DNA from: Minwuia thermotolerans
GTDB lineage: Bacteria > Pseudomonadota > Alphaproteobacteria > Minwuiales > Minwuiaceae
NCBI RefSeq assembly: GCF_002924445.1
Contig: NZ_PIGG01000068.1
Coordinates: 1 to 64,000 of the forward strand
Reading direction: 5' to 3'
DNA length: 64,000 nucleotides
Below are positions 16,715 to 25,900 of this stretch, piece after piece (position 1 is the first letter of the stretch; the number at the start of each line of letters is the position of its first letter). The translations under genes and the position numbers were made by a program. The notes beneath the pieces are model-generated. The model was not told the origin of the DNA. It ran no database searches and saw only the letters and a program-made list of their open reading frames with translations.

Positions 16715-18923
16715 CCGCGTCGGGCAGCGCGGCTGCGGTAGCGCGTTCGGCGGGGAAGATCATGCGCACGCGCGTGCCCCGGCCCTGGGTGCTGTCGATC
16801 AGCAGCGAACCGCCATGCAGTTCCATCAGCCGCCGCGTCAGCGGCAGGCCGAGGCCGGTGCCTTCCGCCGCAATTTCCGAGCGCGCCCGGCCGAAGGGCT
16901 CGAGCACCTGGTGCAGGTCGTCCTGGGGAATGCCCACGCCGTTGTCGGCGATCTCGACAAAGGGCTGTCCGCGGTCGGTCTCCCCGATGCCGATGGCGAT
17001 GCGGCCGTCGTCGCCAGTGTACTTTACTGCGTTGCCGATCAGGTTGATCAGCATCTGCCGTACGGCCCGCCGGTCGGCGCGGACCATGTACGGCCCCTCG
17101 CCATAGGCGCGCACCAGTTCCTTGCTCTCGATATCGACGCCCAGCAGATGGATGATGCGCTCGATCTCCGCCCTGAAGTCGACGTTCTCGTCCTCGATGG
17201 TGTAGCGGCCGGCCTCGACCTTGGAGATGTCCAACAGGTCGTTGACCAGACTGAGCAGGTGCTCGCCGCTGGCGGCGATGTCGACGGCGTAGCCGCGGTA
17301 ACGCTCGTTGCCGATGGGCCCGAGCAACTGGTCCGACATGATGGAGGAGAAGCCGAGAATGGCATTGAGCGGTGTGCGCAGCTCGTGGCTGACATTGGCG
17401 ATGAAGGCCGATTTCGCGGCGTTCGCCTGCTCGGCCCGCTCCAGCGACTTCAGCGCCCGGTTCTGCGCCTGGGTCAGGGCGGTCACGTCGCGGCCGATGC
17501 CGCGATAGCCCTTGAAGGCGCCGTCCGCGTCGTACTGGGGTTCGGCGCTGATGCGTGCGTATTTCAGCTCGCCGCTGGCATTGTAGAACTTGATCTGCCA
17601 GTCGCGGTAGGCCTCGTGACGGCGCCAGACCGCCAGTAGATCGTACCATGCGGCGGCGTCCGCAGGTTCCAGGTCGGCCGTGCGCATTTCGACGATCTCC
17701 GCCCAGGGCCGGCCGACGAACTGTTCCGGCGACACGCCGCCGACGCTTTCGTAGCGGCTCGACAGATAGGTCAGCCGCAGCTCCGCGTCGGTTTCGAAAT
17801 ACCAGTCGGAGGCCATCTCGGTCAGATCGCGGAACCGCTTCTCGCTCTCCTTGAGCGCTTCGGACGCCAGCTTGTTCTCCGTGATGTCGAAATAGATGGC
17901 ATCCAGGTAGTTCCGGCCTTCCCGGTCGACCACCGTCCAGCCGATCTCCCTGATCCAGCGGAACTCGTCCTTGTCGGGGTGACGGAAGCGGAACTCGATG
18001 GCGTAGGGCTTGTCCTCGGGCCGTCGGGCCTTCATGAAGCCGACATAGCGATCCCGGTCGCGTTCATCGATCAGATCGAACCAGGAGAGCTGATCGCCCG
18101 CGCCTTTTCCGGAGGGTCGGCTGTCGGCCAGTTCCAGCGCGCGTGAATCGCCCCAGACCTTCAGATCGCCCTTCTCCAGATCCCGGCGGGAGAACAGGAT
18201 CCCGCGGGCGTTGCGCATGAACAGCTTCATCTGCTGATCGCGTTCGCGGAAGGCGGTGACGTCGTTCAGGAGCTGGAGCGACGAGCCGTCGCCCATGCGT
18301 GTGGTGGTGGACAGCGCCCAGCGGCCCGAGGGCGTCAGGCCGAGCCTCGGCCTGCCGGGTTCGTGAAAGCCGGCCATGAGGTCATCCTTCCAGTCCTGGG
18401 CCGTGCCGACAGGCGGACTGAAGTCATAGCTCTCGATGATTGCGTCGAGCTGTCCCTCGAATGTCTCGCCCAGCCTCGGGAATCCTTCGCGCGGGGGGAA
18501 GTAGTGACGGATGGCGGCGTTGTAGGCGCGCAGCCGGTCGTCGCTGTCGAAGAACAGGATCGCCATGTCGCCGAGCGTGGCGGAGGCGACCCAGTCGGCG
18601 ACGCCGTCGGTCACCGTCCTGGCGGTCTCGCGCTGGGCCTGCCAGAGGGTCAGTCCGTCGCTCACGGGTTTGGCATGGAGCAGCCAGCCGGGCTGACCGG
18701 GGAAGGGATTCCTGTCCCTGCGTCCTTCCGCTGCGCTGAGGACATCGCGCTGGCCGGCCTCGGAATCGGGGAGCAGTTCGCGGAACATCGCGTTGGCGAC
18801 CACGACGCGGATGCCGCTGCCGCTGCCCTCGGTCAGCGCCGCCGGTACGTCCAGCAGCTTGAAGGCCGCTCTCCACATCGCGTCGTCCGGTCGGGTCATG
18901 CTACCCAGCGCCTCGCCCATCAC
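16704..18923 (-). CDS. PAS-domain sensor histidine kinase
   Basis: This 739-residue kinase appears soluble: no membrane helices are seen. It has an N-terminal PAS-like region (about 110-240), two PAS/PAC repeats (about 240-355 and 360-485), a HisKA domain with H513 in NVSHELRTPLN, and a HATPase_c domain (about 615-730) with NLIGNAVKYTG, DNGVGIP and GTGLGLPLTRRLMELHGG. No response regulator or receiver domain adjoins it, so its partner is unknown. Two starts are close together (MMGEAL, and MTRPDD eight residues later). A CtrA-like site lies about 45 bases upstream. Confidence 0.93.
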   Translation of the reverse strand: MMGEALGSMTRPDDAMWRAAFKLLDVPAALTEGSGSGIRVVVANAMFRELLPDSEAGQRDVLSAAEGRRDRNPFPGQPGWLLHAKPVSDGLTLWQAQRETARTVTDGVADWVASATLGDMAILFFDSDDRLRAYNAAIRHYFPPREGFPRLGETFEGQLDAIIESYDFSPPVGTAQDWKDDLMAGFHEPGRPRLGLTPSGRWALSTTTRMGDGSSLQLLNDVTAFRERDQQMKLFMRNARGILFSRRDLEKGDLKVWGDSRALELADSRPSGKGAGDQLSWFDLIDERDRDRYVGFMKARRPEDKPYAIEFRFRHPDKDEFRWIREIGWTVVDREGRNYLDAIYFDITENKLASEALKESEKRFRDLTEMASDWYFETDAELRLTYLSSRYESVGGVSPEQFVGRPWAEIVEMRTADLEPADAAAWYDLLAVWRRHEAYRDWQIKFYNASGELKYARISAEPQYDADGAFKGYRGIGRDVTALTQAQNRALKSLERAEQANAAKSAFIANVSHELRTPLNAILGFSSIMSDQLLGPIGNERYRGYAVDIAASGEHLLSLVNDLLDISKVEAGRYTIEDENVDFRAEIERIIHLLGVDIESKELVRAYGEGPYMVRADRRAVRQMLINLIGNAVKYTGDDGRIAIGIGETDRGQPFVEIADNGVGIPQDDLHQVLEPFGRARSEIAAEGTGLGLPLTRRLMELHGGSLLIDSTQGRGTRVRMIFPAERATAAALPDAVTG

Positions 18924-18966
18924 GCATCCCGCTTCATCGGGAGTCTATATCCTAAGGGGGTGCGGG

Positions 18967-18981
18967 TTAACGAAAAGGTAA
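18967..18981. promoter_or_regulatory. CtrA-like site upstream of the histidine kinase
   Basis: The sequence TTAACGAAAAGGTAA matches the alphaproteobacterial CtrA pattern TTAA-N7-TTAA with one mismatch (GTAA in the second half). It lies 44 bases upstream of the kinase start, in the short gap shared with coq7. CtrA control is inferred from this one site and would need support from relatives. Confidence 0.3.
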
Positions 18982-19014
18982 ACATCGCGTGCGGGGACCG
19001 CGCGGATTCCGGGT

Positions 19015-19554
19015 TCAGAACCGGGTCGACAGCCAGATGGCGAGACGCGAGCCGGCCTTGATGCCGGCAGTCAGCAGATCGTAGCCCGGCGCCCCGGCGG
19101 CGTCGTGGGCGCGCGCCGTGTCGCGGTGTTCCAGTTCGTCGGCGCGAAACCGCTCGATGGTTTCGCGCAACTCCGCCTCGTCGTCGTCCAGCTCCGCGGC
19201 CTGGGCCGCGTAGTGCTCGTCGATCACTTCCTCCACCGCCTCGGTGCAGGCCATGGCCGCTTTCTCGCCCATCAACGCGGTGCCGGCGCCCAGCGCGAAA
19301 CCGGCCACGTGCCAGATCGGCGAGAGCAGGGTCGGGCGGACATGGCGCTCGTTCATGATGCGGTCGAAGGTCTCCATGTGGTGGAGTTCCTGGTCCGCCA
19401 TCTTGCGGATCGTCTCGACCGACTTCGAACGGCCGAGGACGGCGAGCTGGCCGTCATAGATGCGTTTCGCGCCGTACTCGCCGGCCTGGTCGACCCGGAT
19501 GATGCGTGCGATGCGCTCCTCGAGCGGCGTGTCGCCGGGTAGCGGCTTTCTCAT
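19015..19554 (-). CDS. coq7: Demethoxyubiquinone hydroxylase Coq7
   Basis: Coq7 adds the C6 hydroxyl in ubiquinone synthesis using a carboxylate-bridged di-iron centre. The 179-residue product shows the ferritin-like ligand motifs: VDQAGEYGAKRIYDGQL, ADQELHHMETFD, EEVIDEHYAAQ and ADELEHRDTA. The C-terminal part is amphipathic and associates with the membrane. The ATG at 19554 overlaps the dsbB stop as ATGA, so translation is coupled and the two form an operon with yqaA upstream. The family is used in place of UbiF in alphaproteobacteria. Confidence 0.97.
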   Translation of the reverse strand: MRKPLPGDTPLEERIARIIRVDQAGEYGAKRIYDGQLAVLGRSKSVETIRKMADQELHHMETFDRIMNERHVRPTLLSPIWHVAGFALGAGTALMGEKAAMACTEAVEEVIDEHYAAQAAELDDDEAELRETIERFRADELEHRDTARAHDAAGAPGYDLLTAGIKAGSRLAIWLSTRF

Positions 19555-20045
19555 CGGCTCCTCCTGCCGGTTGATCGTACCGCAAGGGTCAGCGCAAGCA
19601 TGGCCGCGAACCCGCCATAGACCACGTTCCAGCCGGCGATCGAAAGGCCGAGAAACGCGAAGGGCACCTGGTCGCAGCGCGCCGGCTGCGTCCCCAGAAC
19701 CTGGGAGCGCAGGGCGTCGAGATCGCCGGGCGTGCCCGCGCCGGTACAGGTCTCCAGACCCTGCCAGAGACCTTCTTCGACGCCGGCATGGAACACGCCG
19801 ACACCTGCGCTGGCCGCAAAGCACAGCGCCGCAGCCGCGGCCAGCCAGCCGCTCCGCCAGCCCAGCGCCCAGGCCGCGGCGCCCAGGACGAGGGCGGCGA
19901 GATAGGGCCAGCGCTGCCAGACGCAGAGCGGGCAGGGCGCCAGGCCGAAGACGTACTGGGCAATCAGCGCCGCGGCCAACGGCAGCGCCGCCAGCACCGC
20001 GATCATCAGTCCCAGGCGGGCGTCCAGACGGTCGAAAAGGCTCAT
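19551..20045 (-). CDS. dsbB: DsbB-family disulfide bond formation protein
   Basis: DsbB reoxidises the periplasmic thiol oxidase DsbA by passing electrons to quinone. The 164-residue protein has four membrane helices, a first redox pair in APCPLCVWQRWPY, and a second pair in the loop LETCTGAGTPGDL...ARCDQVPF. The ATG at 20045 gives MSLFDRLDARLGL; a longer frame upstream has no family similarity. It sits between yqaA and coq7; the link to coq7 may reflect shared dependence on ubiquinone (inference). Confidence 0.93.
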   Translation of the reverse strand: MSLFDRLDARLGLMIAVLAALPLAAALIAQYVFGLAPCPLCVWQRWPYLAALVLGAAAWALGWRSGWLAAAAALCFAASAGVGVFHAGVEEGLWQGLETCTGAGTPGDLDALRSQVLGTQPARCDQVPFAFLGLSIAGWNVVYGGFAAMLALTLAVRSTGRRSR

Positions 20046-20081
20046 GATCAACCCTCTAGCCGGGCTGCTTCCCGCCGGCAA

Positions 20082-20663
20082 TCAGAGAAAATAGCGCACG
20101 GCGACGAAGCCGCCGACAAGGCAGACCATGAAGATCAGGACGAGGATGCCGAGATAGCGCTCGATGAAGCGGCGGATGGGCTCGCCGAACCACCACAGCA
20201 GGGCGGCGACGAGGAAGAACCGCAGGCCCCGTGCGGCGACGCTCGCGGCCGTGAAGGTGACCAGGTTCAGAGCCGTGGCGCCCGAGGCCACGGTGATCAC
20301 CTTGTAGGGAAAGGGCGTGACGCCGAAGAAGAAGACGATCCAGCCGCCCTCCTCGTTGTAACGCAGGCTGAACTCGGCGAACTTGTCGAGCGCGCCGTAG
20401 AATTCCAGCAGCGGCCGGCCCACGGTCTCGAACAGAAAGGCGCCGATGGCGTAGCCCGCCAGCCCGCCCAGCACGGAAAAGACCGTGGCGATGACGGCGT
20501 AGCGGAAGGCCTTGCGGCGGTCCGCAAGGATCATCGGGATGAGAATGACGTCGGGGGGGATGGGGAAGAAACTGGATTCGGCGAAACTCACTCCCGCCAG
20601 GCCCCAGCTCGCCCGCCGATGGGCGGCGAGGCTCATGGTCCAGTTGTAGAGACGCCGCAGCAC
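20082..20663 (-). CDS. yqaA: YqaA-like membrane protein (VTT/DedA superfamily)
   Basis: This 193-residue integral membrane protein is of the YqaA type, a short relative of the DedA/VTT superfamily. It has four to five helices and the conserved SFAESSFFPIPPDVILIPM motif, then NEEGGWIVFFFGVTPFPYKVITVASG. Its role is unknown; VTT proteins include lipid scramblases and transport-linked factors. I chose the GTG at 20663 (VLRRLYNWTMSLAAHRR), which has GGGGAG 11 bases upstream and matches the family N-terminus. An ATG at 20732 would add a non-conserved stretch lying against a terminator hairpin. Confidence 0.88.
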   Translation of the reverse strand: MLRRLYNWTMSLAAHRRASWGLAGVSFAESSFFPIPPDVILIPMILADRRKAFRYAVIATVFSVLGGLAGYAIGAFLFETVGRPLLEFYGALDKFAEFSLRYNEEGGWIVFFFGVTPFPYKVITVASGATALNLVTFTAASVAARGLRFFLVAALLWWFGEPIRRFIERYLGILVLIFMVCLVGGFVAVRYFL

Positions 20664-20737
20664 CTGTTTCGCTTCTCCCCGAATCGCGCCTGGCGAGGAT
20701 GGTCGGCGGGTCCGCAAATGTCCATCGCGCATAGGAA

Positions 20738-20766
20738 AAGGGCGGACCCGCGCGGGCCCGCCCCTT
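20738..20766 (-). terminator. Rho-independent terminator of the ThDP enzyme gene
   Basis: A long GC stem (14-15 paired bases with one bulge and one mismatch) begins about 24 bases after the stop of the ThDP-enzyme gene. On the reverse strand it ends in CCCTTTTCC. It separates that gene from yqaA, which is read in the same direction. Confidence 0.65.
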
Positions 20767-20789
20767 CCGTTTGCCGGTTCGGCGAAGGT

Positions 20790-22448
20790 TCAGATGACGG
20801 CTTCCAGTTCGCCCAGACGCCGGGTCATCTTCACGTTCTCCGAGTAGTCGATCGGCAGCGCGATCAGCGCCGGACCCTTCTGCTTGAAGGCCTCCTCCAG
20901 CGCCGCCGGCAGCTCCTCGGCCGATTCCAGGTTCCTGCCCCAGATGCCGAAGGCGTTGGCCATGGCGGCGAAATCCGGGTTGGTGAAGGCCAGCGCCGAA
21001 TGCTTGCCGTCGAACTGGTTCTGCTGCTTCCACTTGATCAGGCCGTACTCGCCGTCGCACCAGACCATCCAGACGACGTTGATGCCGAGCCGCGCCGCCG
21101 TCTCCATGTCCTGGACGTTCATCATGAAGCCGGCATCGCCGTTGATCGCCAGCACCTTGCTGTCGGGCTTGGCGATCTTGGCGCCGATGGAGCCCGGCAT
21201 CGCGAAGCCCATGGTGCAGAAGCCGTTGGAGATCAGACAGGTATTCGGCGTGTCGCACTGGTAGTAGCGGCTGATCCACATCTTGTGGGCGCCGACATCC
21301 GAAAGCACGATGTCTTCGGGGCCGAGGAACTCGCGCACGTCCCACAGCACCTTCTGCGGCTTCATCGGGAAGGAAGTGTCGTCCTTCTCCATGGCGAAGT
21401 CGTCCAGGATCGTCTGACGCAGCGGCTGCACGTCGTCGATGTTGAACGGAGGCTCCTTGATGCCGCGGGAGTCCAGCTCCTCGTTGATCTGCCAGAGCGC
21501 GTCGGCGATGTCGCCCTGGACGTCGACGGTGACGTCGTAGTCGCTGTCGATTTCCGCCGGCCAGAAGTCGATGTGGACCATGTGCTTGCCGGGCGTCTTG
21601 TTCCAGTGGCTGGGGCTGTACTCGACCAGGTCGTAGCCGACCGAGATGATGGTGTCGCACTTGTCGATGTAGACGTTCGCGTGGTCCTTGCCCTGCAGAC
21701 CCATCGTGAACAGGCAGTACTTCGACGACCGCGGCACCGCGCCCTTGCCCATGAAGGTGTTGATCACGCCGACGCCGAGCTTCTCGGCCATGATCTCGAG
21801 CTGCTTGGCGGCGCGTTTCCGGATGGCGCCGTTGCCGGCCAGGATCATCGGCCGCTTGGCCTTCAGGATGACGTCGACGGCTTCCTTGACCGCCTTGTGG
21901 TCGGCGCCCGGACGGCGGGTGCGGACCGGCTTCAGCGGCGGACGCCCCTCGACCTGGTGCTTGGCCAGATCCTCGGGCAGTTCGATCATCACCGCACCGG
22001 GCTTCTCGGCCTCGGCGGTCTTGAAGGCCTTGCGCACGATCTCGGGGATCGCGCCGGCGTTGGAGACGGTCTGCGCCCACTTGGTGATGGGGCGGAACAT
22101 GGCGATCGAGTCCATGTTCTGATGGCTTTCCTTGTGCAGCCGATAGGTGCCGGCCTGACCGATGATGCCGACGACCGGCGCACGGTCCATGTTGGCGTCG
22201 GCGATGCCGGTAACCAGGTTGGTCGCGCCCGGACCCAGCGTGGCCAGGCAGACGCCGGCCTTGCCCGTCAGGCGGCCATAGACGTCGGCCATGAAGGCCG
22301 CAGCCTGCTCATGACGGCAGAGCACGAATTCGATCTTGCTATCGATCAGCGAGATCATCGTGTCGGCGTTCTCCTCGCCCGGAACGCCGAAAATCCTTTC
22401 GACGCCTTCTTCTTCCAGACATTTCACGAAAAGATCGGATGCTTTCAT
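20790..22448 (-). CDS. Acetolactate synthase-type ThDP enzyme
   Basis: This 552-residue thiamine-diphosphate enzyme has the three domains of the acetolactate synthase/pyruvate oxidase family. The catalytic glutamate is in LCRHEQAAAFMADVYGRL, and the domain-one loop is GPGATNLVTGIADANMDRAPVVGI. The ThDP/metal region starts with INGDAGFMMN and reaches VWCDGEYGLIKWKQ. At the usual Asn metal-ligand position it has Cys (WCD instead of WND or NN). The resemblance is to catabolic AlsS-like enzymes rather than IlvB, and no small regulatory subunit is adjacent. Start ATG at 22448 follows GGGAG; it is monocistronic with a terminator. Confidence 0.87.
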   Translation of the reverse strand: MKASDLFVKCLEEEGVERIFGVPGEENADTMISLIDSKIEFVLCRHEQAAAFMADVYGRLTGKAGVCLATLGPGATNLVTGIADANMDRAPVVGIIGQAGTYRLHKESHQNMDSIAMFRPITKWAQTVSNAGAIPEIVRKAFKTAEAEKPGAVMIELPEDLAKHQVEGRPPLKPVRTRRPGADHKAVKEAVDVILKAKRPMILAGNGAIRKRAAKQLEIMAEKLGVGVINTFMGKGAVPRSSKYCLFTMGLQGKDHANVYIDKCDTIISVGYDLVEYSPSHWNKTPGKHMVHIDFWPAEIDSDYDVTVDVQGDIADALWQINEELDSRGIKEPPFNIDDVQPLRQTILDDFAMEKDDTSFPMKPQKVLWDVREFLGPEDIVLSDVGAHKMWISRYYQCDTPNTCLISNGFCTMGFAMPGSIGAKIAKPDSKVLAINGDAGFMMNVQDMETAARLGINVVWMVWCDGEYGLIKWKQQNQFDGKHSALAFTNPDFAAMANAFGIWGRNLESAEELPAALEEAFKQKGPALIALPIDYSENVKMTRRLGELEAVI

Positions 22449-22485
22449 CGCACTCCCTCCATTGCCCCCCTCGAGACGAGGCTTC

Positions 22486-22707
22486 CTATTTCTTCGACGG
22501 AGCGCCGGCCGTGCCGCCGTCCCCATCACTGTCGTCCGTCAACCGGCCGCCCTCCAGCAGCCGCTCACGCCTGGCCGCCGCGTCCGCGTCGCGGCGTTTC
22601 TCGACGCCGGTGCGGCCGTGACGCACGCGGTTCTCGGCGGCGCGCGCTGCCGCCCTGGCGCGTTCGCGTGTCTTCCGGAAGCGATTGAGGCTGACGATCT
22701 CGGCCAT
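22486..22707 (-). CDS. DUF4169 family protein
   Basis: This small, highly charged cytosolic protein of 73 residues begins MAEIVSLNRFRKTRERARAAARAAENRVRHGRT, the characteristic DUF4169 N-terminus. The family is confined largely to alphaproteobacteria and its function is unknown; in relatives it lies near fumC, sspB and a ribbon-helix-helix gene. Here the ribbon-helix-helix gene is 3.4 kb away, beyond the AsmA gene. The ATG at 22707 is chosen for the conserved start. The C-terminal tail (SDGDGGTAGAPSKK) is low in complexity. Confidence 0.85.
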   Translation of the reverse strand: MAEIVSLNRFRKTRERARAAARAAENRVRHGRTGVEKRRDADAAARRERLLEGGRLTDDSDGDGGTAGAPSKK

Positions 22708-22953
22708 GCTCACCGCCTCGCGGGAAGCGGGCGGCGGCGTGCGCCGCACCCAGGCCATGCAATGTCGTAGAGATCGCCCACCGTGACCCAACCCCTCTTG
22801 ATGCCGGGAAGCTTAGCCGATCATGGCGATGGCGCAAGCGCCGCGGCATCCGCGGTGTCCGCCGTCACTGCGATTGCCTCCCATGGCGGTGCGTGATTTA
22901 ACGGGCGCGCGTTTCCCGACAGGGCAATCCAGAGGAACCGGCAAGGGCGTCAG

Positions 22954-25900
22954 GTGCGTGCATTTCTGATCATTCTGGCCATCCTGGTCGCGCTCGTCTT
23001 CGGGGCCTTGTTCGCCGCGCCGCTGGTGATCGATCCGGAGGACTATCGCGGGGATGTCCAGGCCGGTCTGTCGCGGGCGCTCGGTCAGCCGGTGCGGCTG
23101 GAGGGCGAGCTTGCGTTCCGGATCCTGCCGACGCCCCGACTGACCGCCGGCGGCGTGGTGGTGGAGGGCGGTTCGGCGCGCGACCTCGATCCGATCCTGA
23201 CTGCGCGGCGGGCCGAGATGCGTCTGTCGCTCGGCAGTCTGCTGGCAGGCGAGTTCCTGGCCGAGCATGTCGAACTGGTAGAGCCGGTGATCACGCTGCA
23301 CGCGGACCTGACAGGCCGCACCAACTACGCCGGACTTCGCGCTCCCGACCGGGGGGACGGTCTCTCGATAGGCGTGCTCGGCATTTCCGGCGGCGTCCTC
23401 AACTACCGCGATCAGCCGGCCGGCCGCGTCCTGTCCGCATCGGACCTGTCGGGCGCGATCAACCTGGACGGCAGCGCAGGAAGCGTCACCGGTCATCTGG
23501 CCGGCGTCTGGCAGGGGCGTGACGTCGACGTCAATTTCAGGCTCGGCCAGGGCGCGCGGCCGTCGCTGTTCGTCGAGATGAATCTGGACGACACGGCGAT
23601 GGCGCGGTTTCAGGGCCGTCTATCCGATCCGTCTGCCGGTGTGGCCGAAGGCCAGTTCGAGGCGGATATCGCCGATCTGCGCGCCTTCGAGAACGTCTTC
23701 GCGCTGGTGCCGCCGGGCGAGGAACCGGTGCCGCTGCGCTTCCGTGCCGGTGCCCGGCTGGACGGGTCGGAACTGGTGTTCGACGGCATCAGCGGCATGC
23801 TGGCCGACGCCGCCTTCGGGGGCCGGCTCGGCGCGGATCTCGGTGCATCGCCCGCTCTGGATGTGGCGCTGGCCTTCGACAAGCTGGCCGGCCCGCCGCT
23901 GCTCGCCTCGTTGCGGCACTGGCCCGACGGCGGCGCCACTGCGGCGCGCGCGCTGGATCGTCTGCCAGAACTGGGCGTCGCCATCCGTCTGGATGTCGGC
24001 CTGGTGGAGTTCGGCGACGGATATGTACGCCAGTTCACTCTGGACGCCCGGCTGGCCAACGGCGCGCTTTCGATCGGCCGCGTTTCGGCGCTGCTGCCGG
24101 GTGGATCGGACCTCGCATTTTCCGGCGAACTGCGTCTCGCGGCCGGCGCCTATCGGCTGGACGGCTCGGTCGAGATGGTTTCCGACAATCTGGTCAGCCT
24201 GCTGGAATGGGGCGGGGTGACCGTGCCGCAGGATGCCCGGGGCCGGTTGCGCAATCTCAGCCTGTCCGCTGCGGTGGGCATCACCAGCGACGTCGCCCAG
24301 GTCACGGGAATCGATCTGCGTCTGGATCAGTCGCGGCTGACCGGTGGGGTCGCCATCGCCCTGGTCGAGCGACTGTCCTTCAGCCTCGATGTCGCCGTCG
24401 ATCAGATCAATGCCGACGCCTATGCGGCTCTGTTCGGCCTGCGCGCCTGGCGCTGGGGCGTCCTGATGCCGGATCCGGCGGCCCCGCGGCTGCCGCTGCT
24501 GGACCGCTTCGACACCAACGCCATCATACGTATAGACCGTCTGGTCGCCGGCTCCGAGGTGGCCGAGGATGTCCTGCTGGAGGCGGGCCTGCTGGACGGA
24601 AACCTGACGCTCACGGCGCTGCGCATCGGCGCGCTGCAGGGTGCGGAAGTGTTGATTTCGGGCCGGGTCGACACGCCGGAGAACCCGCGATTCGAGCTGG
24701 AGGCGAATGTCACGGCGCCGGACATGGGCGCGTTTCTGGGCGCGCTGGGCGCCACAGGCGGCGGCATCGCCGGCCGTCTGCGCGATGTGTCGCTGGACGC
24801 CGGGCTGGAGGGCGGCTTCGCTTCGGCCGCGCTGTCCGTGGCGTTTGGTTCGGCGGAACTGGACGGACGGATCGAGGGTGCGGTCGCCGACTGGCTGGCA
24901 GCGCCCGGGTTCGACCTCAGGGTGAGCCTGGAGAGTCCCAGCGCGCCGGCGCTGCGCCGTCTGGCGTTTCCGGACTGGCGGCTGCCCTTCGTGCTGGCGG
25001 GGCCGGTAACGGTCGAGGGGTCGGTGACCGGATCGCCGGAGCGGCTGGGGATTGCAGGCCGTATGGACGCCATGGCGGCGCGGCTGGACCTGATCGGCGA
25101 GGTCGGTGGAAGCGAGGAAGGCGAGACGGCCTACCGCTTCGACGCCCGCCTGCGCCATGGTGATGTCATCGCCCTGATGGAGAGCCTCTGGAGCGGCTAC
25201 CGGCCGTCGGCGGCCGGCGGCGCGGCGCTCGATGTGACCGCGGTGGCGGAAGGCGGGTCCTTCAGCCTGCGCCTGGCGGAGCTGGAGGCGAGGGCCGGCG
25301 ATGATCGCCTGAACGGTGCGGTCGGGATTGACTGGCGCGGCAAGCCGGAAGTGATCGCGAACGTGACCGACGGCCGTCTGGATCTGGGCCCGTACCTGCC
25401 GAAATCCGCGGTGGAGAACGAGACCGGAGGACGGCGCTGGTCGCTCGCTCCTATCGGGACGAGCTGGCTGCGCGGCGTCCGCCTGGACGCCACGGTCGAC
25501 ATGGAGCGGCTGACGGCAGATGGCCTGTCGCTGGCCCCGTTCCATGCATCGCTCGCCATCTCCGACGGTCGGATGGTGGCGGAGGAACTGCGCGGCGGCA
25601 TCGGCGAAGGCGAAATCGGCGGCCGCATGACGTTCGGCGCCGACGGCGTGCCCTTCGTCGAGGCCGAAGTTCAGGGGCGCGGCGTGCAACTGTCTCCGAT
25701 GCTGGCGGTGCTGCTGGGCGAGATCCCCGCGCTGGAAGGCGATGCTGATTTCGAGGCCGCCCTTGAGGGGCGCGGCGTGACCGCCTTCGACATGATCCGC
25801 GCGCTGTCCGGACGTGTCGAGGTCACACGCGCCGATCTGGCCTTCGATCCCGTCGACGAGACGTTGCCCGCGCCCGATCTGGAAGGCCTGGCCGGAACGC

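Noticed and set aside
20790-22448. A full acetolactate operon (alsSD or ilvBN)
   Set aside because: Neither a decarboxylase nor an ilvN regulatory subunit is present, and the gene has its own terminator.
19788-22688. A forward open frame of about 960 codons opposite dsbB, yqaA and the ThDP enzyme
   Set aside because: It is antisense to three conserved genes and has no family-like sequence or ribosome site.
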